From assembly GCA_030549335.1 (NCBI GenBank), contig CM060188.1, forward strand, positions 14,759,501-14,823,500: DNA of 64,000 nucleotides. Reading direction: 5' to 3'. The notes under the pieces were generated by a model. That model ran no database searches, was not told where the DNA came from, and saw only the letters and a program-made list of their open reading frames with translations. This document shows positions 37,590-49,850 of the stretch, piece by piece; within the stretch, counting starts at the first letter, position 1, and each line of letters starts with the position of its first letter. The position numbers and the translations under genes were made by a program. The stretch is from Pontederia crassipes (lineage: Eukaryota > Streptophyta > Magnoliopsida > Commelinales > Pontederiaceae).

Positions 37590-39251
37590 ATGGAGTCTGC
37601 TCATGCGCTACCTCCATTCATGTTGCTCTTTCTTCTCCTCCTCCTCGCTATTCCTGTCTACCTACTTTTAAAGGAGAAGGCGAGTTCAGAGGCAAAGTTC
37701 CCTCCAGGGCCGCCGCAGCTTCCCCTCCTAGGCAACCTCCACCAGTTACTGGCAGGGAAGAACCTGCACCGGACGTTGTTTGAGCTGTCCAAGCAGCATG
37801 GTCACCTCTTCCGCCTCAAGCTGGGCGGCATCCCGGCCTTGGTGGTATCCTCTCCGGCGGTGGCCAAGGAGGTGCTCAAGACGCACGACGAGGACTGCCC
37901 CAACCATCCGCCCAGCATCCCTGCTCGCAAGCTCTCCTACGGCAACTCGGACGTCATATTCGGAACCTACGGCGAGAGGTGGAAGGAGCTCCGGAGGATT
38001 TGCATCGAGGAGTTCCTCAGCAGCATGAAGGTGTCCGAGTTGAAGTCCGTGGTGGAGGAGGAGATCAGCCGGGGGATGAGGTGGATAGCTTCCCGGACGG
38101 AGCATTCGCCGGTGGTGAACGTGAGCGAATTGACTTGCTTCCTCTTCATCAGTGTCGTATGCAAGGCGGCCTTCGGCAGGAGCCAATACGACCGGGCCGG
38201 AGAGAGCGTACGTTTGTACGGGATTGTAAAGGGATCTCAGAACATGTTCGGCGGTTTCTTCCTGGGCGACTTCTTCCCGCAACTTGGTTGGGTGGACTTC
38301 CTTACGGGCATGCGAGGAAAGCTCCGTAGGACCTTCCACGCGCTCGATAGCTTCTACCAAGAACTCGTCAGGGAACACGAAGAACTCCAACACCGCGGGG
38401 CCAACTTATTGGATGCTCCACACCCTTAGGAAGACGAAGAACCTGAAAGAAGACGAGATCAAAGGCCTCCTCATGGTTATTGTCCAATTAATTAATTCAC
38501 CACGATCTTATACGTTTGATAGATTTTTCATGAGTTACTTCAATTCTGAGTTCGTATTGTTTTGTTTCAGAACATGTTCCTCGCAGGGACGGACACGTCT
38601 ACGTCGCTTGTGGAGTGGGCGATGACGGAGCTTGCGAGACATCCGGAGGCCATGAGGAGGGCACAAGACGAAGTGAGAGGCTGCGTCGGAGCAGGCAAAG
38701 GGAAGGTGGGGGAGGGCGACCTCCGGCAGCTTCGTTATCTCAAGGCCGTCATCAAGGAGACAATGCGACTGCACGCTCCGGTCCCGCTGCTTATTCCAAG
38801 GGAATCTGTACGTGGCTTCAAGCTGTGCGGTTACGATGTTGCTCCCAAGACCACCATCTTTATCAACGCTTTCGCCATAGCAAGGGATCCGAGTTCATGG
38901 GAGCGGCCGGAGGAGTTTGCTCCCGAACGGTTCATGGACAAGAAATACACCACCAGCAGAGGTTCTATAGAGATGACCAGCCACCATGACTTCAAGTTCC
39001 TCACGTTCGGAGAAGGGCGAAGGATTTGCCCCGGCATGAACCTTGGCGTGCTGATGACGGAGCTTGCTCTGGCCAACCTCTTGTACTGTTTCGATTGGAG
39101 CCTTCCCGCTGGCATGACGGTGGAAGACATCGACATGGGCGAGGCTATTGGTCTTGGTGTTCATAGGAGCTCTGGTCTCCGTCTTGTCGCTACAAAGTAC
39201 GGCGGAGAAGAGGAACCGATGAACTTGGTGAAACAAGTTACTTCTACGTAA
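37590..39251 (+). CDS. CYP71-type cytochrome P450, interrupted by a frameshift
   Basis: ER-anchored heme monooxygenase of plant specialised metabolism; substrate unknown. Two exons, 37590..38475 and 38571..39251, with the single GT-AG intron at the position usual for A-type P450s. Order of features: hydrophobic N-terminal anchor (residues 10-27), proline hinge PPGPPQLPLLGNL (38-50), helix C WKELRRIC, I-helix AGTDTS (about 301-306), K-helix ETMR (about 359-362), PERF (about 414-417) and heme loop FGEGRRICPG with the Cys ligand near 449. At about 38412-38416 the frame breaks: LLDA is followed by a stop, while HTLRKTKNLKEDEIKGLLM continues in another frame. An expected GATGCNCTCCAC reads GATGCTCCAC, i.e. 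2 nt short. With them restored the protein would be about 522 residues. Either a very young pseudogene or a sequence error. Confidence 0.9.
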
Positions 39252-39259
39252 TATTATAA

Positions 39260-39851
39260 TAATATATTATTACTGTTTGTGTACTTGCGTCTTATCGTAC
39301 CTTGGATTATTTTATCATTATTACATCAATTATGTTCACAACATTTATATATGTCCTATATTGGAATTTTCTTTTGGACGAGTATGTTATGTATTTGATA
39401 TATATGTGATTGTGTCTGTATCCGTCTTCCACGGTTAAATAAAGTTTGTAACATTTGTACGAGTTCCAATTGTTTGCCCTTACATTTCGGATAATATTCC
39501 ACAATATTAGACAAATTATATTTCTAGGTTAACGGTTAATTAATTGATAATCAATTTGTTTTATCAAGTAAATGATTATAGCGCTATATTTTTTCTTTAT
39601 AGTCCACCCATAAAAGTTGGCAGTGAAAGCTGCTGAAATTAATGAGTCGAATGCTTCGAATGTACATTTAATATTTTCGAATGTTTTGTATATCTTTCTT
39701 TCTCCTTAGAGCTGTTCAAACAAAGTGAAATCGTCCGCCCGCTTCGAATGTGAGTCGAGTTTCACATTTTATATTTTCAAACATTTAAATTTAAATTATG
39801 AAAAAATATAATTATAAAAAAATCACTTTACATGTTTTGACTTATATACAT

Positions 39852-39904
<53 letters not shown>

Positions 39905-40670
39905 CAAATAGCATACTTTACCAGTTCTTTGACGTAAGTGTCTCGAATGCTATCAAATATACAGATTTTAACTATGAAAATCGTCTTTTGGCTGCAAAAT
40001 AAATTTTAAATTTGAATGAAATAAAATATCATATTCTTATATAAGGTTAATAAAGTAGATAGTTCTATTGTAACTCTTGTCTGGATTTAAAACATGCAAT
40101 TTAAAATATATTATTTTACACGTAGTTGAATTTTGATTAGTATAATAAATAAAAATTAGTATGTGTACTTAAAATAATAAAAATTTAAAAAATGTTCATA
40201 TAATAATATTATAGTTTTAGAAAGTTGAAATAGGCGATTTCATTATATTATTTTTTAAGAGTATGTTTGACAATTGAAATTAGATAGAATTAGTGTTTCT
40301 GCGAAGAAACTGATGACCTTTCATACACACTTTGATCCTTCTTTATAAATCCTTTCTAAGAGAGATTGCAAGGAAATGAGACTACCATGCAATCAGGCTA
40401 GGCCAACCTGTGCAAGCTCAAGCGCTCCTCAACAAGGTTGCCGGTGACTGTGAAAGGAGAAGCAAATTTGGGAGTTCCACATGTTCACTGAGCAAGGGAA
40501 AGCAGTAGAGGCTCACAAGGTGTTGATGGAGGTCATGCACTCTCTGTCTGTCGTGAAGTCTGAAGAGCTCACCACCGACAACCACAAGGAGGTCCAGAGT
40601 CTTGTGATACTAGCGGTAGCGGGTCCCCGGATCTCTATCTGCCAGCATGCAGTAGGCCACGGCGTGAATT
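39260..40670. other. Intergenic, AT-rich
   Basis: Holds a (TA)n microsatellite at 39855-39903. A GC-richer stretch at 40360-40620 reads QAQALLNKVAGDCERRSKF and EAHKVLMEVMHSL in changing frames. It looks like a broken gene fragment whose family I do not recognise. Confidence 0.5.
39855..39903. repeat. (TA)n microsatellite
   Basis: About 24 uninterrupted TA units. Confidence 0.9.
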
Positions 40671-40678
40671 CTTATGAT

Positions 40679-40720
40679 CAATGTTATTATAATCGGACCG
40701 GTCAATGAATCGGTGTGTCA
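40679..40720. repeat. Putative left terminus of the hAT element
   Basis: CAATGTTATTATAATCGGAC resembles the CAATGTTGTCAAAATCG terminus of the element at 13854. It lies 0.5 kb downstream of the transposase stop. No matching inverted end was located to the right, so the element limits remain open. Confidence 0.5.
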
Positions 40721-41216
40721 ATTGGATCGTGGTTGGATCGGTTCAATCGAATTCAATCGGATTGAACCGAATTTTAAATAAAATAATATTATTTACTATA
40801 AATAATAAATAAACAACACGTTACCTTTATTCATATATCATAATTAAATCATTTATATTACAACAATATAACAATCAAATAAAACTCTAAACATTCATGT
40901 ATTGATCATTAGATAACTTCAAACACCCATGCATCAAGAAAGTTTCAAACAACATAATCTTGAAGATTTGAACAAAAGATTATCTTCATACAAAAGTTTC
41001 AAAATTAATCAAAATCTTAAAAAAAAAAGATAGTTTAACATTTGTCTATAGCATCTCAATCATCTTCATCATTATTTTCATCTTCTTCTTGAGATTCTAT
41101 TAGATCCAACATGTAATCTTCAAGATCTACAAAATAAAAAACAGCACAAATTTAAATATCCTCCACCAAAATAATATTAGAAGTTTAGAATATAAACAAA
41201 CAATACATAGTAAATT

Positions 41217-43483
41217 AAAACAAACTTTCAACATTTGACCCTTCAATGTCCTTTGGAATTTCTTCTTGAACCATATTATCAAGTTCCCCTTCTTCTTCTC
41301 TTTCCATAATCCAAAATTCTGTTTTGTCTATTGATTCAATATCAGTTGGATCATATGATTGACATCCTAAGATTAATCAATAATTAACTTAATTATTTTG
41401 ATGCATGATATAATATAGAACTAAAATTATATTAAAAAAGAGCACTTACATTTCTTTCAACCTCAAATTGTAATGAACATAAACAAGATCATTTAACCTT
41501 TCATGCTCTAATCTATTTCTCTTCTTAGTATGAATGCATTCAAATACATTCCAATTCCGTTCGCATCTGGAGGAAGAAGCAGTTTGGCCAAGGATTCTTA
41601 TAGCCAGCTTTTGTAAATTTGGAACATCATGACCAAATATTAGCCACCATTCATCTTCCATTGAGTATGAAAAGAAAAACAAAAAGAGTTACTATTACAA
41701 ACTTTGAAGTTAAAAAGAATATACATATTAACAAAAGAGTAATGAGACTAAAATTTACCTGGCTGAGTAACTTTACTAGATGCAAGAGCTTTAGGACGAG
41801 AAAATCCCAATTCACATTCTCGAAAGATTTTTATCTCATCTAATATTGATGTGTTCGGAGATTCACCATCTATCTTGTCAATCACATTTAGCAAACCACG
41901 CATTACATCATATTGTTGGCAAAAGGAGGATTGATCATATTGAATAGCAGGATTAAGATAATATGCAACTGCATGAAGGTCTTGACGCACCATACGATCC
42001 CATCTTTTATCTATAATATCAACATAAGGCTTGTACAATTTTTCTTATTCTTAAATATTGCCATAATTCCTGAGCGTGCCCTGTACATTCCTTCATAAAC
42101 ATAACCCAAAGATGGCTTGACATCGATATCACAAATTCGTAACAAACGTATCAATGGAGTCATCACTTTGACAATTAATAAACAGTTATTCCAAAAATTT
42201 TCATCCAACATAATTTGCTTTACTTCTTTACCTTTCTTTTCTTTAAAAAACTTTATAAAATCAGCACTGATTACCAAAGCTTGTAAATCATCCTTATGTT
42301 GATGCAAACTATGTAAAGCAATAAATGTAGTTGCAAATCGAATTGCATCTAGAAGAATGATTTCATGCCAACCTTCTCTCTTTCTTAGTCAATTCAATGT
42401 CACCTTGTGGTTGTATGCAAATACAGTCACTTTAGAAGCAAGCACTGCTAAGCTTTCCACAGTAGGATCTCTCCAACATCTTTTAATATCAAGTTAACAC
42501 AGTGGGCAGCACAAGGTGACAAAAAAATAAAAGGATATTTCTCCATAAATTTACTACCTGCAGCTTTGTAACTTGCACCATTGTCTATAACCATATGAAC
42601 AACATTTCGAGGATCAACCCATTCAACAATTTCACTAAAAAGACTGCACAAATTTTTAACATTAGTGCAAATATCAGAAGCATCAAGTGATTTGATAAAA
42701 GAAATTCCCTTTGGGCAGTAAACTAAAAAATTAATTAAAGTCCTTTGTCTTTGGTCTGTCCATCCATCTCCCATAATAGTACAGCCCGTTTCACTCCAAG
42801 TATTTCTAAATGATTCAATTAGTAACCTCACTTGAATCTTAATATCATGCAATAAATTTACACGCAATGCATGAAAAGAGGGAGGCTTATATCCATGTCC
42901 CATACTAGCAATGTTATCAATAGCAGCATGAAAATATGGTGAATTACATGCATTAAAAGGAATGTATGCATCATAAAACCACCTTACAATTGATAAGTCA
43001 GTGTTCTTCCATTTTTTCTTACTTTGCATGCATGCTTTAATACTAGGTTGCGAAGGATCACTTACTCCAGTTTGAAAATATGATTCAATTTCACAAACCT
43101 TTTTTTTTCAGTAGCATTAGAATGAGACTGAGAAATAGGACCTTCCATGGTTTCATTAGAAGCAAGGTCTTCAATCAACCTTTGTATGTCCTTATTTTTC
43201 TGTGATATAGCTTCTAATGTGTTTTTAATCTCAAACTTGACTTCACCTGGAACCTTTTTGCATGGATCAATATTCCCTTTTATCCCAGCTAGATGTTGTT
43301 TCATTCTATTGATACCTCCACCCACAACTTGTTTTTGACAAAAACAACATAACAATATCTTTCTGCCGTTTGCATTTGCTGCCTCACTAACATATTTCCA
43401 TGCTATATCCTTTTCTGCCTAACTGAATGATCCAATATAGGAGTTGTAGAAGCTTGCGTTGAAGGTGGTTCTTGAGAAGTCAT
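41217..43483 (-). pseudogene. hAT transposase gene (BED finger, DUF659, hAT dimerisation), near-complete but frameshifted
   Basis: Start codon at 43483 (MTSQEPPSTQASTTPILDHS). A one-base shift near 43415 then gives DIAWKYVSEAANANGRK and CCFCQKQVVGGGINRMKQH, a BED-type zinc finger. DUF659/catalytic region at 42448-43029 shows GCTIMGDGWTDQRQRTLINF, VDPRNVVHMVIDNGASYKAA and FLSPCAAHCVNLILKD. The next segments, 42307 to 41748, contain KVMTPLIRLLRICD and HAVAYYLNPAIQYD. The dimerisation domain at 41446-41640 reads NLQKLAIRILGQTASSSRCE and HERLNDLVYVHYNLRL. A Glu-rich C-terminal exon ends at about 41217. Small introns may account for some frame changes, but at least two breaks (near 43415 and near 42380) lie within conserved sequence. 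A hAT-like terminus CAATGTTATTATAATCGG starts at 40679; the opposite terminus was not found. Confidence 0.85.
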
Positions 43484-43489
43484 ACTTTT

Positions 43490-44513
43490 CTGCGATAGCA
43501 AACTAATTAAATATTAAATAAAATCATATCATAAAAATTTAAAGAAAGTAACTAATTCATAAGTTAAAACTAATTAAAATTGATAGTAAGCTATTAGAGA
43601 TGTCATTTTGAAATAATATCATACATCTAAAATCTAAATACATCAATATATCACAAAAAAAATAATGAACTACTGTATGCATCATTAAATCGAAAAAGCA
43701 ATAATATAAAAATGTTACTTATCTTCAAGTTGAAATTTACGTTGACAAAATGTATGCATGTAAAGAGATAACTCCATGTCACACTCAATGCAATTCATAG
43801 CAACGACACCTCTCTTTGTACTAAAACTTCCCAGCATCCAACAACCACCATCACTTCTCATTTCCCTCCATCACCTGCATAATATATATCACCCCACCTC
43901 TCTCTCTCTCATGCAATTCATAGCAACGACACCTCTCTCTGTCCGTCTCAGTCTCTCTCTCTCCCTCTCTCACACACAGATGTTAACACTTAGCAACCAC
44001 ATTTGTTTACTTACAATACTAATAATACGAAGCAGAAATCTCGCTCTCCGAACGTGAAATGCTATTCTCATGCACCACAGGTTAATCATACGCCGGTTTC
44101 CACCAGCATATAACCAATGGTAAAGATTATTATTTGGATCAACCATGTCAATGGTGAGTCAATGAAAACCTATCAGGGGAGCCAGCCATGAAAAGAAATT
44201 ATCAGATAATTTGTTAATTAACCTGCTTATTTTTTTTATATTTTAAAATAACCTTTTTTATTATGGAAATAAATTAGTACCGTGATATGTTTCAAAACTC
44301 GGATAAATATATATATATATATGTGTGTGTTAATTTGTGTCTTCTCAATTTTCTCCACTAATTTCTCGTGACCTATTATCATTATTCTTCGGTCTTTCTA
44401 TTAATTAGATGTTATCGTGTACTCTTTAAAGTTTTTCATCTTTCTCCCACTCACCTATTTTAAAATTTATTTTCCACATGAACTCGAGTATATATATATA
44501 TATATATATATAT
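43490..44513. other. Intergenic with a short direct repeat
   Basis: ATGCAATTCATAGCAACGAC plus ACCTCTCT occurs at about 43788 and again at about 43912, followed by CT-rich sequence. The region carries no coding signal. Confidence 0.6.
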
Positions 44514-44776
44514 GATTTAATGGAGGGGGGAGGACCCATCCCCCATCCGTGCCCGTCGGATGGCGGCTTTGAAAGCGTTTTTTTAATCCGTTTTCTTTTT
44601 TTTCATTTTTTTGGTTTTGTTTCGATCCAAGCACATTCGCTCCCGTGCCCTGGTTCTCTGCAAGCAGCCGCCGTCCGCAGCCGCCGTCGGATCCGTCCAT
44701 CGCAGCTGTCCGCGGACCGTCGGCAGCTGTCCGCAGCCCTTCGTCGCCGTCTATCCGCCGTCCGTCATCCGCGCCC

Positions 44777-45125
44777 GGTGATTCACCGTCCATCGCCTTC
44801 CCCGCCCGCCGTCCGTAGACGTTCGTCGCTGTCCGTCTGCGCCCAGTGATTCACCGTCCATCGCCTTCCGCAAGCCATCCGCAGCCATTCGTCGTCGTCC
44901 GTCCGCCGTCCACGCTCGGTGATTCGTCATCCATCGCCTTCCGCGCCGTCTGTCGTCTGCAGCCGTTCGTCGTCGTCCGTCCGCCGTCCGCGCCTGGTGA
45001 TTCGCCGTCCATCGCCTTCCGCAGGCCATCCGTAGCCATTCGTCGTCGTCCGTCCGCTGTCCGCGCGTGTCCATCGCCGTCCGTCCACCGTCTGCGCCCG
45101 GTGAATCGCTGTCCGTCTGCAGCCG
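44777..45125. repeat. GC-rich subterminal tandem repeat of the Mutator-like element
   Basis: GGTGATTC plus CCGTCCATCGCCTTCC recurs at 44777, 44845, 44919, 44996 and (partly) 45100, spacing 66-104 bp, with CCGTCCGCCGTCCGCG between copies. Open in several frames because of low complexity. Confidence 0.75.
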
Positions 45126-45467
45126 TCCATCCGCAGGCCGTCCTCAGCCATCCGTCGTCCGTAGCATTCGTCGGACTAGTCGCCGTCACCCGAGATCATC
45201 ACCCGACTATCACCCGAGGTATTCTCCGAGGTATTCTTCACTTCAATTCTGATTGGATGAGTACAACGCTAAACCTACATTGTATCCTCTCGTAGACTCG
45301 CTTTTTAGGTGTTTTCTCTAACACGAGGAGGCATCATTCATCGAATTTGTGGCTCTTCGTCCATTCGTGCTTGGCGTTGGGCGAGTTGGTGTATGGTTTG
45401 CCTTGATCCTCTCCTTAAATCTAATTTGAATTTTCCTTTGAGAATTTTGGACTGTTGAAGTTATCAT

Positions 45468-46699
45468 ATGCCAATCAGTGGCTCGGATCTTTGCGGACGA
45501 AAGGTGGCTCTATGGTTATCGTATGCAAAATCTCAATTTAAGGAAGATTACAATAGGTGGCTCTATGGTTCATCAAATTTAAATGAATTTGAAGATGGTT
45601 GGAGTTCTTTGAAACAAAAGTTTGACATTCCTGATGGACACTGGTTGGTGATCATGTACACTAAACGTGATCAATGGATAGCATTGTATTTCGAAGACAT
45701 TTTTACTGCATGTATGCGTACCACACAACGAGCAGAAAGTATTAATACTTTTTTTGATGGATATGTAAACGCGAACACCTCACTTTCAAATTTTGTACAA
45801 CAGTATGATAGGGCTATCCAAACTCATCGTGCACTTGAAGAGAAAGAAGATTATCGAACTATGAACTCCTCGCCGGCATACATTTCAAAGCACCCTTTAG
45901 AAGTTCATGGTGGAAACATTTATACACATGCTATTTTTTGTAAGTTCCAAGAAGAATATGGTCAAGCGATTAATATGTATGCTCACAAAATATACAAAGA
46001 TGCTCACAAAGCTGTATACTCAGTTTATCCTACGAATGGTATTGATGAAGGCAAGAATATGGTGGAGTTTAGACATCTCGATGAAATGTGTATAAGTTGT
46101 TCTTGCAAAAAGTTTGAACAGGAAGGGTTCTTATGTTCTCACATTTTTAATGTTCTTCACAAGAAAGGGGTTGGATCCATACCCGAGAGTTACGTACTTC
46201 ATCATTGAACGATAAATGCAAGACATTCAAATGCACATGCAATTTATGATAACTTATCTTCTAGTAGTGATTTCATAACTCCATTCAAATATTAGGCTGG
46301 CAAAGTAACCTATGGAAGGTAGAAGAGATGGGATTGAAATATGCTAGACACTTACAATTTGGTGCTCCATTGTTCATCGATGTTATAAAAAAGATGAGAG
46401 CATTTGATCTTGAAAATGTAGTTGTGGGTTCAAATGATACAGATACAGAAAGAATGCATGCAAGTCAATGTGCTACCAATGAATTTATTGACAGTCAATC
46501 AAGTTCGATTAATTTACATGAATCTCTTTTCGTCATACGTAATCCAGTCCATGTGAAATCTAAAGGTAGGCCAAGAAATGTTGGAAGGATTAAATCCGGC
46601 ATTGAGAAAGAATCTAAGAAGCGTAGATGTGGCCATTGTGGAAAAAATGGACATGACAAAAGAACATTTCCACTGTTGAAGGTAAATTATTTTTCGTAA
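45468..46699 (+). pseudogene. FAR1/FHY3-type Mutator transposase, C-terminal part only
   Basis: Transposase relative of the light-signalling factors FAR1/FHY3. Frame 45468-46208 contains WSSLKQKFDIP, MRTTQRAESINTFFDGYVN (the conserved R-T-T-x-R-x-E-S motif of this family), HAIFCKFQEEY and a SWIM zinc finger CSCKKFEQEGFLCSH (C-x-C…C-x-H). After a short interruption, 46328-46699 continues with KSKGRPRNVGRIKS and RRCGHCGKNGHDKRTFP, a zinc knuckle whose last Cys is replaced by Phe. The N-terminal FAR1 DNA-binding domain and the catalytic D-D-E region are absent, so it cannot be an active transposase. Confidence 0.85.
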
Positions 46700-47811
46700 T
46701 GTTCATTGTTTTACAAATTTGTATTCAAGTAATTCATTCCAATTCATGAATAGGAATCGAAAAGTCAGGTTTAGTGCAACATTGGCAGTGGAGTGAGTGA
46801 TTCTTCCTCTACGTAGATGGTATTTTCTTATAATTCATTTTTCCTATTAGTAAAATGTATCCATTTTTCATGATTCCTATCTTTTACTCTTTGTAGGAAC
46901 TAGGAAGAGAACTAGCTTTTGCTTAAATCTAATAAGTTTCATGATTCCACTTATCATGTTGTTTTATTATGAGTTTAAATCTAATAAGTCTCGTGTTTTT
47001 TCATGTGCAGCCCATGCATCTATAAGTGAATCTTTATGTCTACATATCAGTGAATCTATGCATCTATCAGTGAATGTTGCTTCTTTGTTGCAGCTGTATA
47101 ATCAAGTTGAGTTCGTTGTTGGCCAGCTGATAACTAGGATCCATGATGCAAGTTATTTATCTGAAACTGTTGAATTGGTGTAGCTGAAACTGGTTATTCT
47201 TCTTATTTTGTCAATGTGCTACTAAGTTGTTTATATACATGGGATATATTCTTCTTATTTCCTCTGAAATTGTGATTTTGCGATCCGTTTATTGTTATTT
47301 TGGCCATTCTATTTTTAGCCCCTTTGATGGTTTCCATTGATTCATTTATTGTCACTTTGGCGATTGAGTGTTTGGGTATAGTTATTTTGTATTAAGGGCG
47401 ATTTTGGAGATTGCTTATGAGACCTGTTTGTGATTATTCAGTTATCTTGTGAAGGAAATTAGCTCTAATGGGGAAAAGGAAAAGAATTTGTGTTCCTCAA
47501 GCTATAGGAACAGGAGCAAGCAACCTCCTCTCTTTGTTTTCTGGTAGATGAGTCCTCCGAGCTCTAATAATTTTTTGCATGCGTTGTTTTCTTATGTAAA
47601 TTTGATGTTGGAAAGTGTCGTTACCGTGTAAAAGGCTGAAATTATAAATAGGCACGCTGTATCTGGTCCACAATTTGATGGATTTATTGGCTCATGAAAT
47701 TTGATAACCTATCTTCTTTGATTTCCCATTTGAAGTTTTCTGTTCTATTCATTTGAAATTTGATAACCTATCTTCTTTGATTTCCCTATCTTCTTTGATT
47801 TCCCATTTGAA
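46700..47811. other. Non-coding part of the Mutator-like element
   Basis: AT-rich. A local duplication of GATAACCTATCTTCTTTGATTTCCC is visible at 47703-47812, including an uninterrupted copy of the CACTA target sequence. Confidence 0.5.
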
Positions 47812-48005
47812 CACTACAAGAAAAACGCGGATTACCGACGGTCCGAACCGTCGGTAATCAGCCCGAAAACCGTCGGTAACGCAATTACCGACGGTCTTTC
47901 AGTCGGAATCGATCCGTCCGAAAAACGCTCGTCGCAAACGGATTTGCGATGGTTGAAAAAAATTCGTCGAAAATATTGACGGTTCTGGCCGTCGGAACAG
48001 TCCCC

Positions 48006-48262
48006 GGCGGTTCGACCCGTCGAAATTTTCCGACGGTTGCAACCGTCGGAAAAGTCCCCGGCGGTTCGAACCGTCGATATTTCCGACGGTTGCAACCGCC
48101 GAAAAAGGCCGGCGGTCCGAGCCGTCGATATTTTCGGCGGTTGCAATCGCCGGAAAAGGCCGGCGGTCCGAGCCGTCGATATTTCCGACGGTCGCAACCG
48201 CCGGAAAAGGCCGGCGGTCGGAGCCGTCGAAATTTTTTGACAGTCCCAACTGTCGAAACTTT
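48006..48262. repeat. 51-54 bp palindromic tandem repeat in the CACTA
   Basis: GGCGGTTCGA/GGCGGTCCGA starts at 48006, 48060, 48111, 48162 and 48213. Each unit pairs CCGACGGTTGCAACCG with GGCGGTNNGANCCGTCGA, so every unit can fold on itself. Confidence 0.85.
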
Positions 48263-48344
48263 AGACGGTTGTCGCAATCGTCGATCTTTTGACGGTCGCA
48301 ACCGTCGAAAATAATTTTTTAAATATAAAAAAATTAGCGGCCAG

Positions 48345-48560
48345 ATCCGGCCGCCTGGCGTTCGGATCCGACTGCTGGATTCGGCGCCAGGCGGCCAGAT
48401 CCGCCGCCAGGAGGCCGGATCCGGGCCACCTGGCGGCCGATCCGGCCGCTGGATTCGGCGCCAGGTGGCCGGATCCGCCGCCAGGAGGCCGGATCCGGGC
48501 CGCCTGGCGGCCGATCCGGCCGCTGGAGGCCGGATCCGGCCACCTGGCGGCCGGATCCGA
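48345..48560. repeat. 74-bp tandem repeat, GGATCCGG-rich
   Basis: CTGGATTCGGCGCCAGG at 48375 and 48449 and CTGGAGGCCGG at 48523 mark a 74-bp period. Units contain GGCCGATCCGGCC palindromes. Confidence 0.75.
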
Positions 48561-48737
48561 ACGGTCACGACCGGATCCGGCCGACAGCAGAGAGAGAGAT
48601 GCCGGCGCGGTGCGGGAGAGAGAGATACGCCGGTGCGGGAGAGGGTCGTCGGTGTCCGGCGTGGGAGGGTCGCCGGCGTCCGGTGCGCGGGAGAGGCCGA
48701 TCTCGCGGCGTAACCGGCGTCCGGCGTCCATGCTCGC

Positions 48738-48860
48738 GGCCGGGAGAGGGAGAGAGGAGAGGAGGGAGAGAGGAGAGGAGGGAGAGAGGAGAGGAGGGAG
48801 AGAGAGAGGAGTGGAGGGAGGAGGGAGAGAGAAGAGGGAGGAGGGAAAATATATAAAGGA
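48738..48860. repeat. GGAGAGAGGAGAGGAG purine tract
   Basis: Repeated GAGGAGGGAGAGAGGAGAG with an 18-bp period, followed by GGAGGGAG. Pure-purine strand of over 100 bases. Confidence 0.8.
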
Positions 48861-49033
48861 AAAGATTTGGAAAGAAAGCGGGAAAAAGGAAAAAAAAGCG
48901 CGGGATAACGAAATTTTAATTACCGATGGTTTCGGCCGTCGAAAACATAAATAATAAAATTTTTTATTTTATTTAGTTATATATAATATTTATTTTTTAT
49001 TTTACCGACGGTTTGAACCGACGGTAATATTTA

Positions 49034-49850
49034 CCGACGGTCAAAACTGTCGGTAATTGCGACGGTTTGGATATCCGTCGGAAATTACGGCGGATTTACC
49101 GACAGTTATGACCTTCGGAAATTGCGACGGATTTTGCGACGGATGGATATCCGTCGAAAATATCGACGTTCCTAACCGTCAAAAAATTAAATAATAATAT
49201 AACCAATTGTATAATTAATTTTTTTATTTCCGACGGTCAAAACCGTCGGTAATTGCGACGGTTTGGATATCCGTCGGAAATTGTGGCGGATTTACCGACG
49301 GTTATGACCTTCGGAAATTGCGACGGATTTTGTGACGGATGGATATTCGTCGAAAATATCGACGTTCCTAACTGTCGAAAAATTAAATAATAATATAATC
49401 AATTGTATAATTAATTTTTTTATTTCCGACGGTCAAAACCGTCGGTAATTGCAACGGTTTGGATATCCGTCGGAAATTACGACGGATTTACCGACGGTTA
49501 TGACCTTCGGAAATTGCGGCGGATTTTGCGATGGATGTATATCCGTCGAAAATATCGACGTTCCTAACCGTCGAAAAATTAAAAAATAATATAACCAATT
49601 ATATAATTAATTTTTTTTATTTCCGACTGTCAAAACCGTCGGTAATTGCGACGGTTTGGATATCCGTCGGAAATTACGGCGGATTTACCGACGGTTCTGA
49701 CCTTCGGAAATTGCGGCGGATTTTGCGACGGATGGATATCCGTCGAAAATATCGACGTTCCTAACCGTCGAAAAATTAAATAATAATATAACCAATTATA
49801 TAATTAATTTTTTATTTCCGACGGTCAAAACCGTCGAAAAATCCGTCGAA
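49034..49850. repeat. 196-bp tandem repeat in the right half of the CACTA
   Basis: Copies start with CCGACGGTCAAAACCGTCGG at 49034, 49230, 49426, 49623 and (partial) 49818, giving spacings of 196, 196, 197 and 195 bp. Copies differ only at scattered positions. Confidence 0.9.

Noticed and set aside
44478..45295. Several long frames rich in Arg, Ser, Pro
   Set aside because: Subterminal tandem repeats of the 7-kb element; several frames open simultaneously through composition.
47832..48954. Overlapping frames of repeated RRLQPSEIST / RPPGGRIR peptides, looking like a repeat protein or CRISPR-like array
   Set aside because: They are translations of the CACTA palindromic arrays. There are no constant repeats with unique spacers and this is a plant genome.
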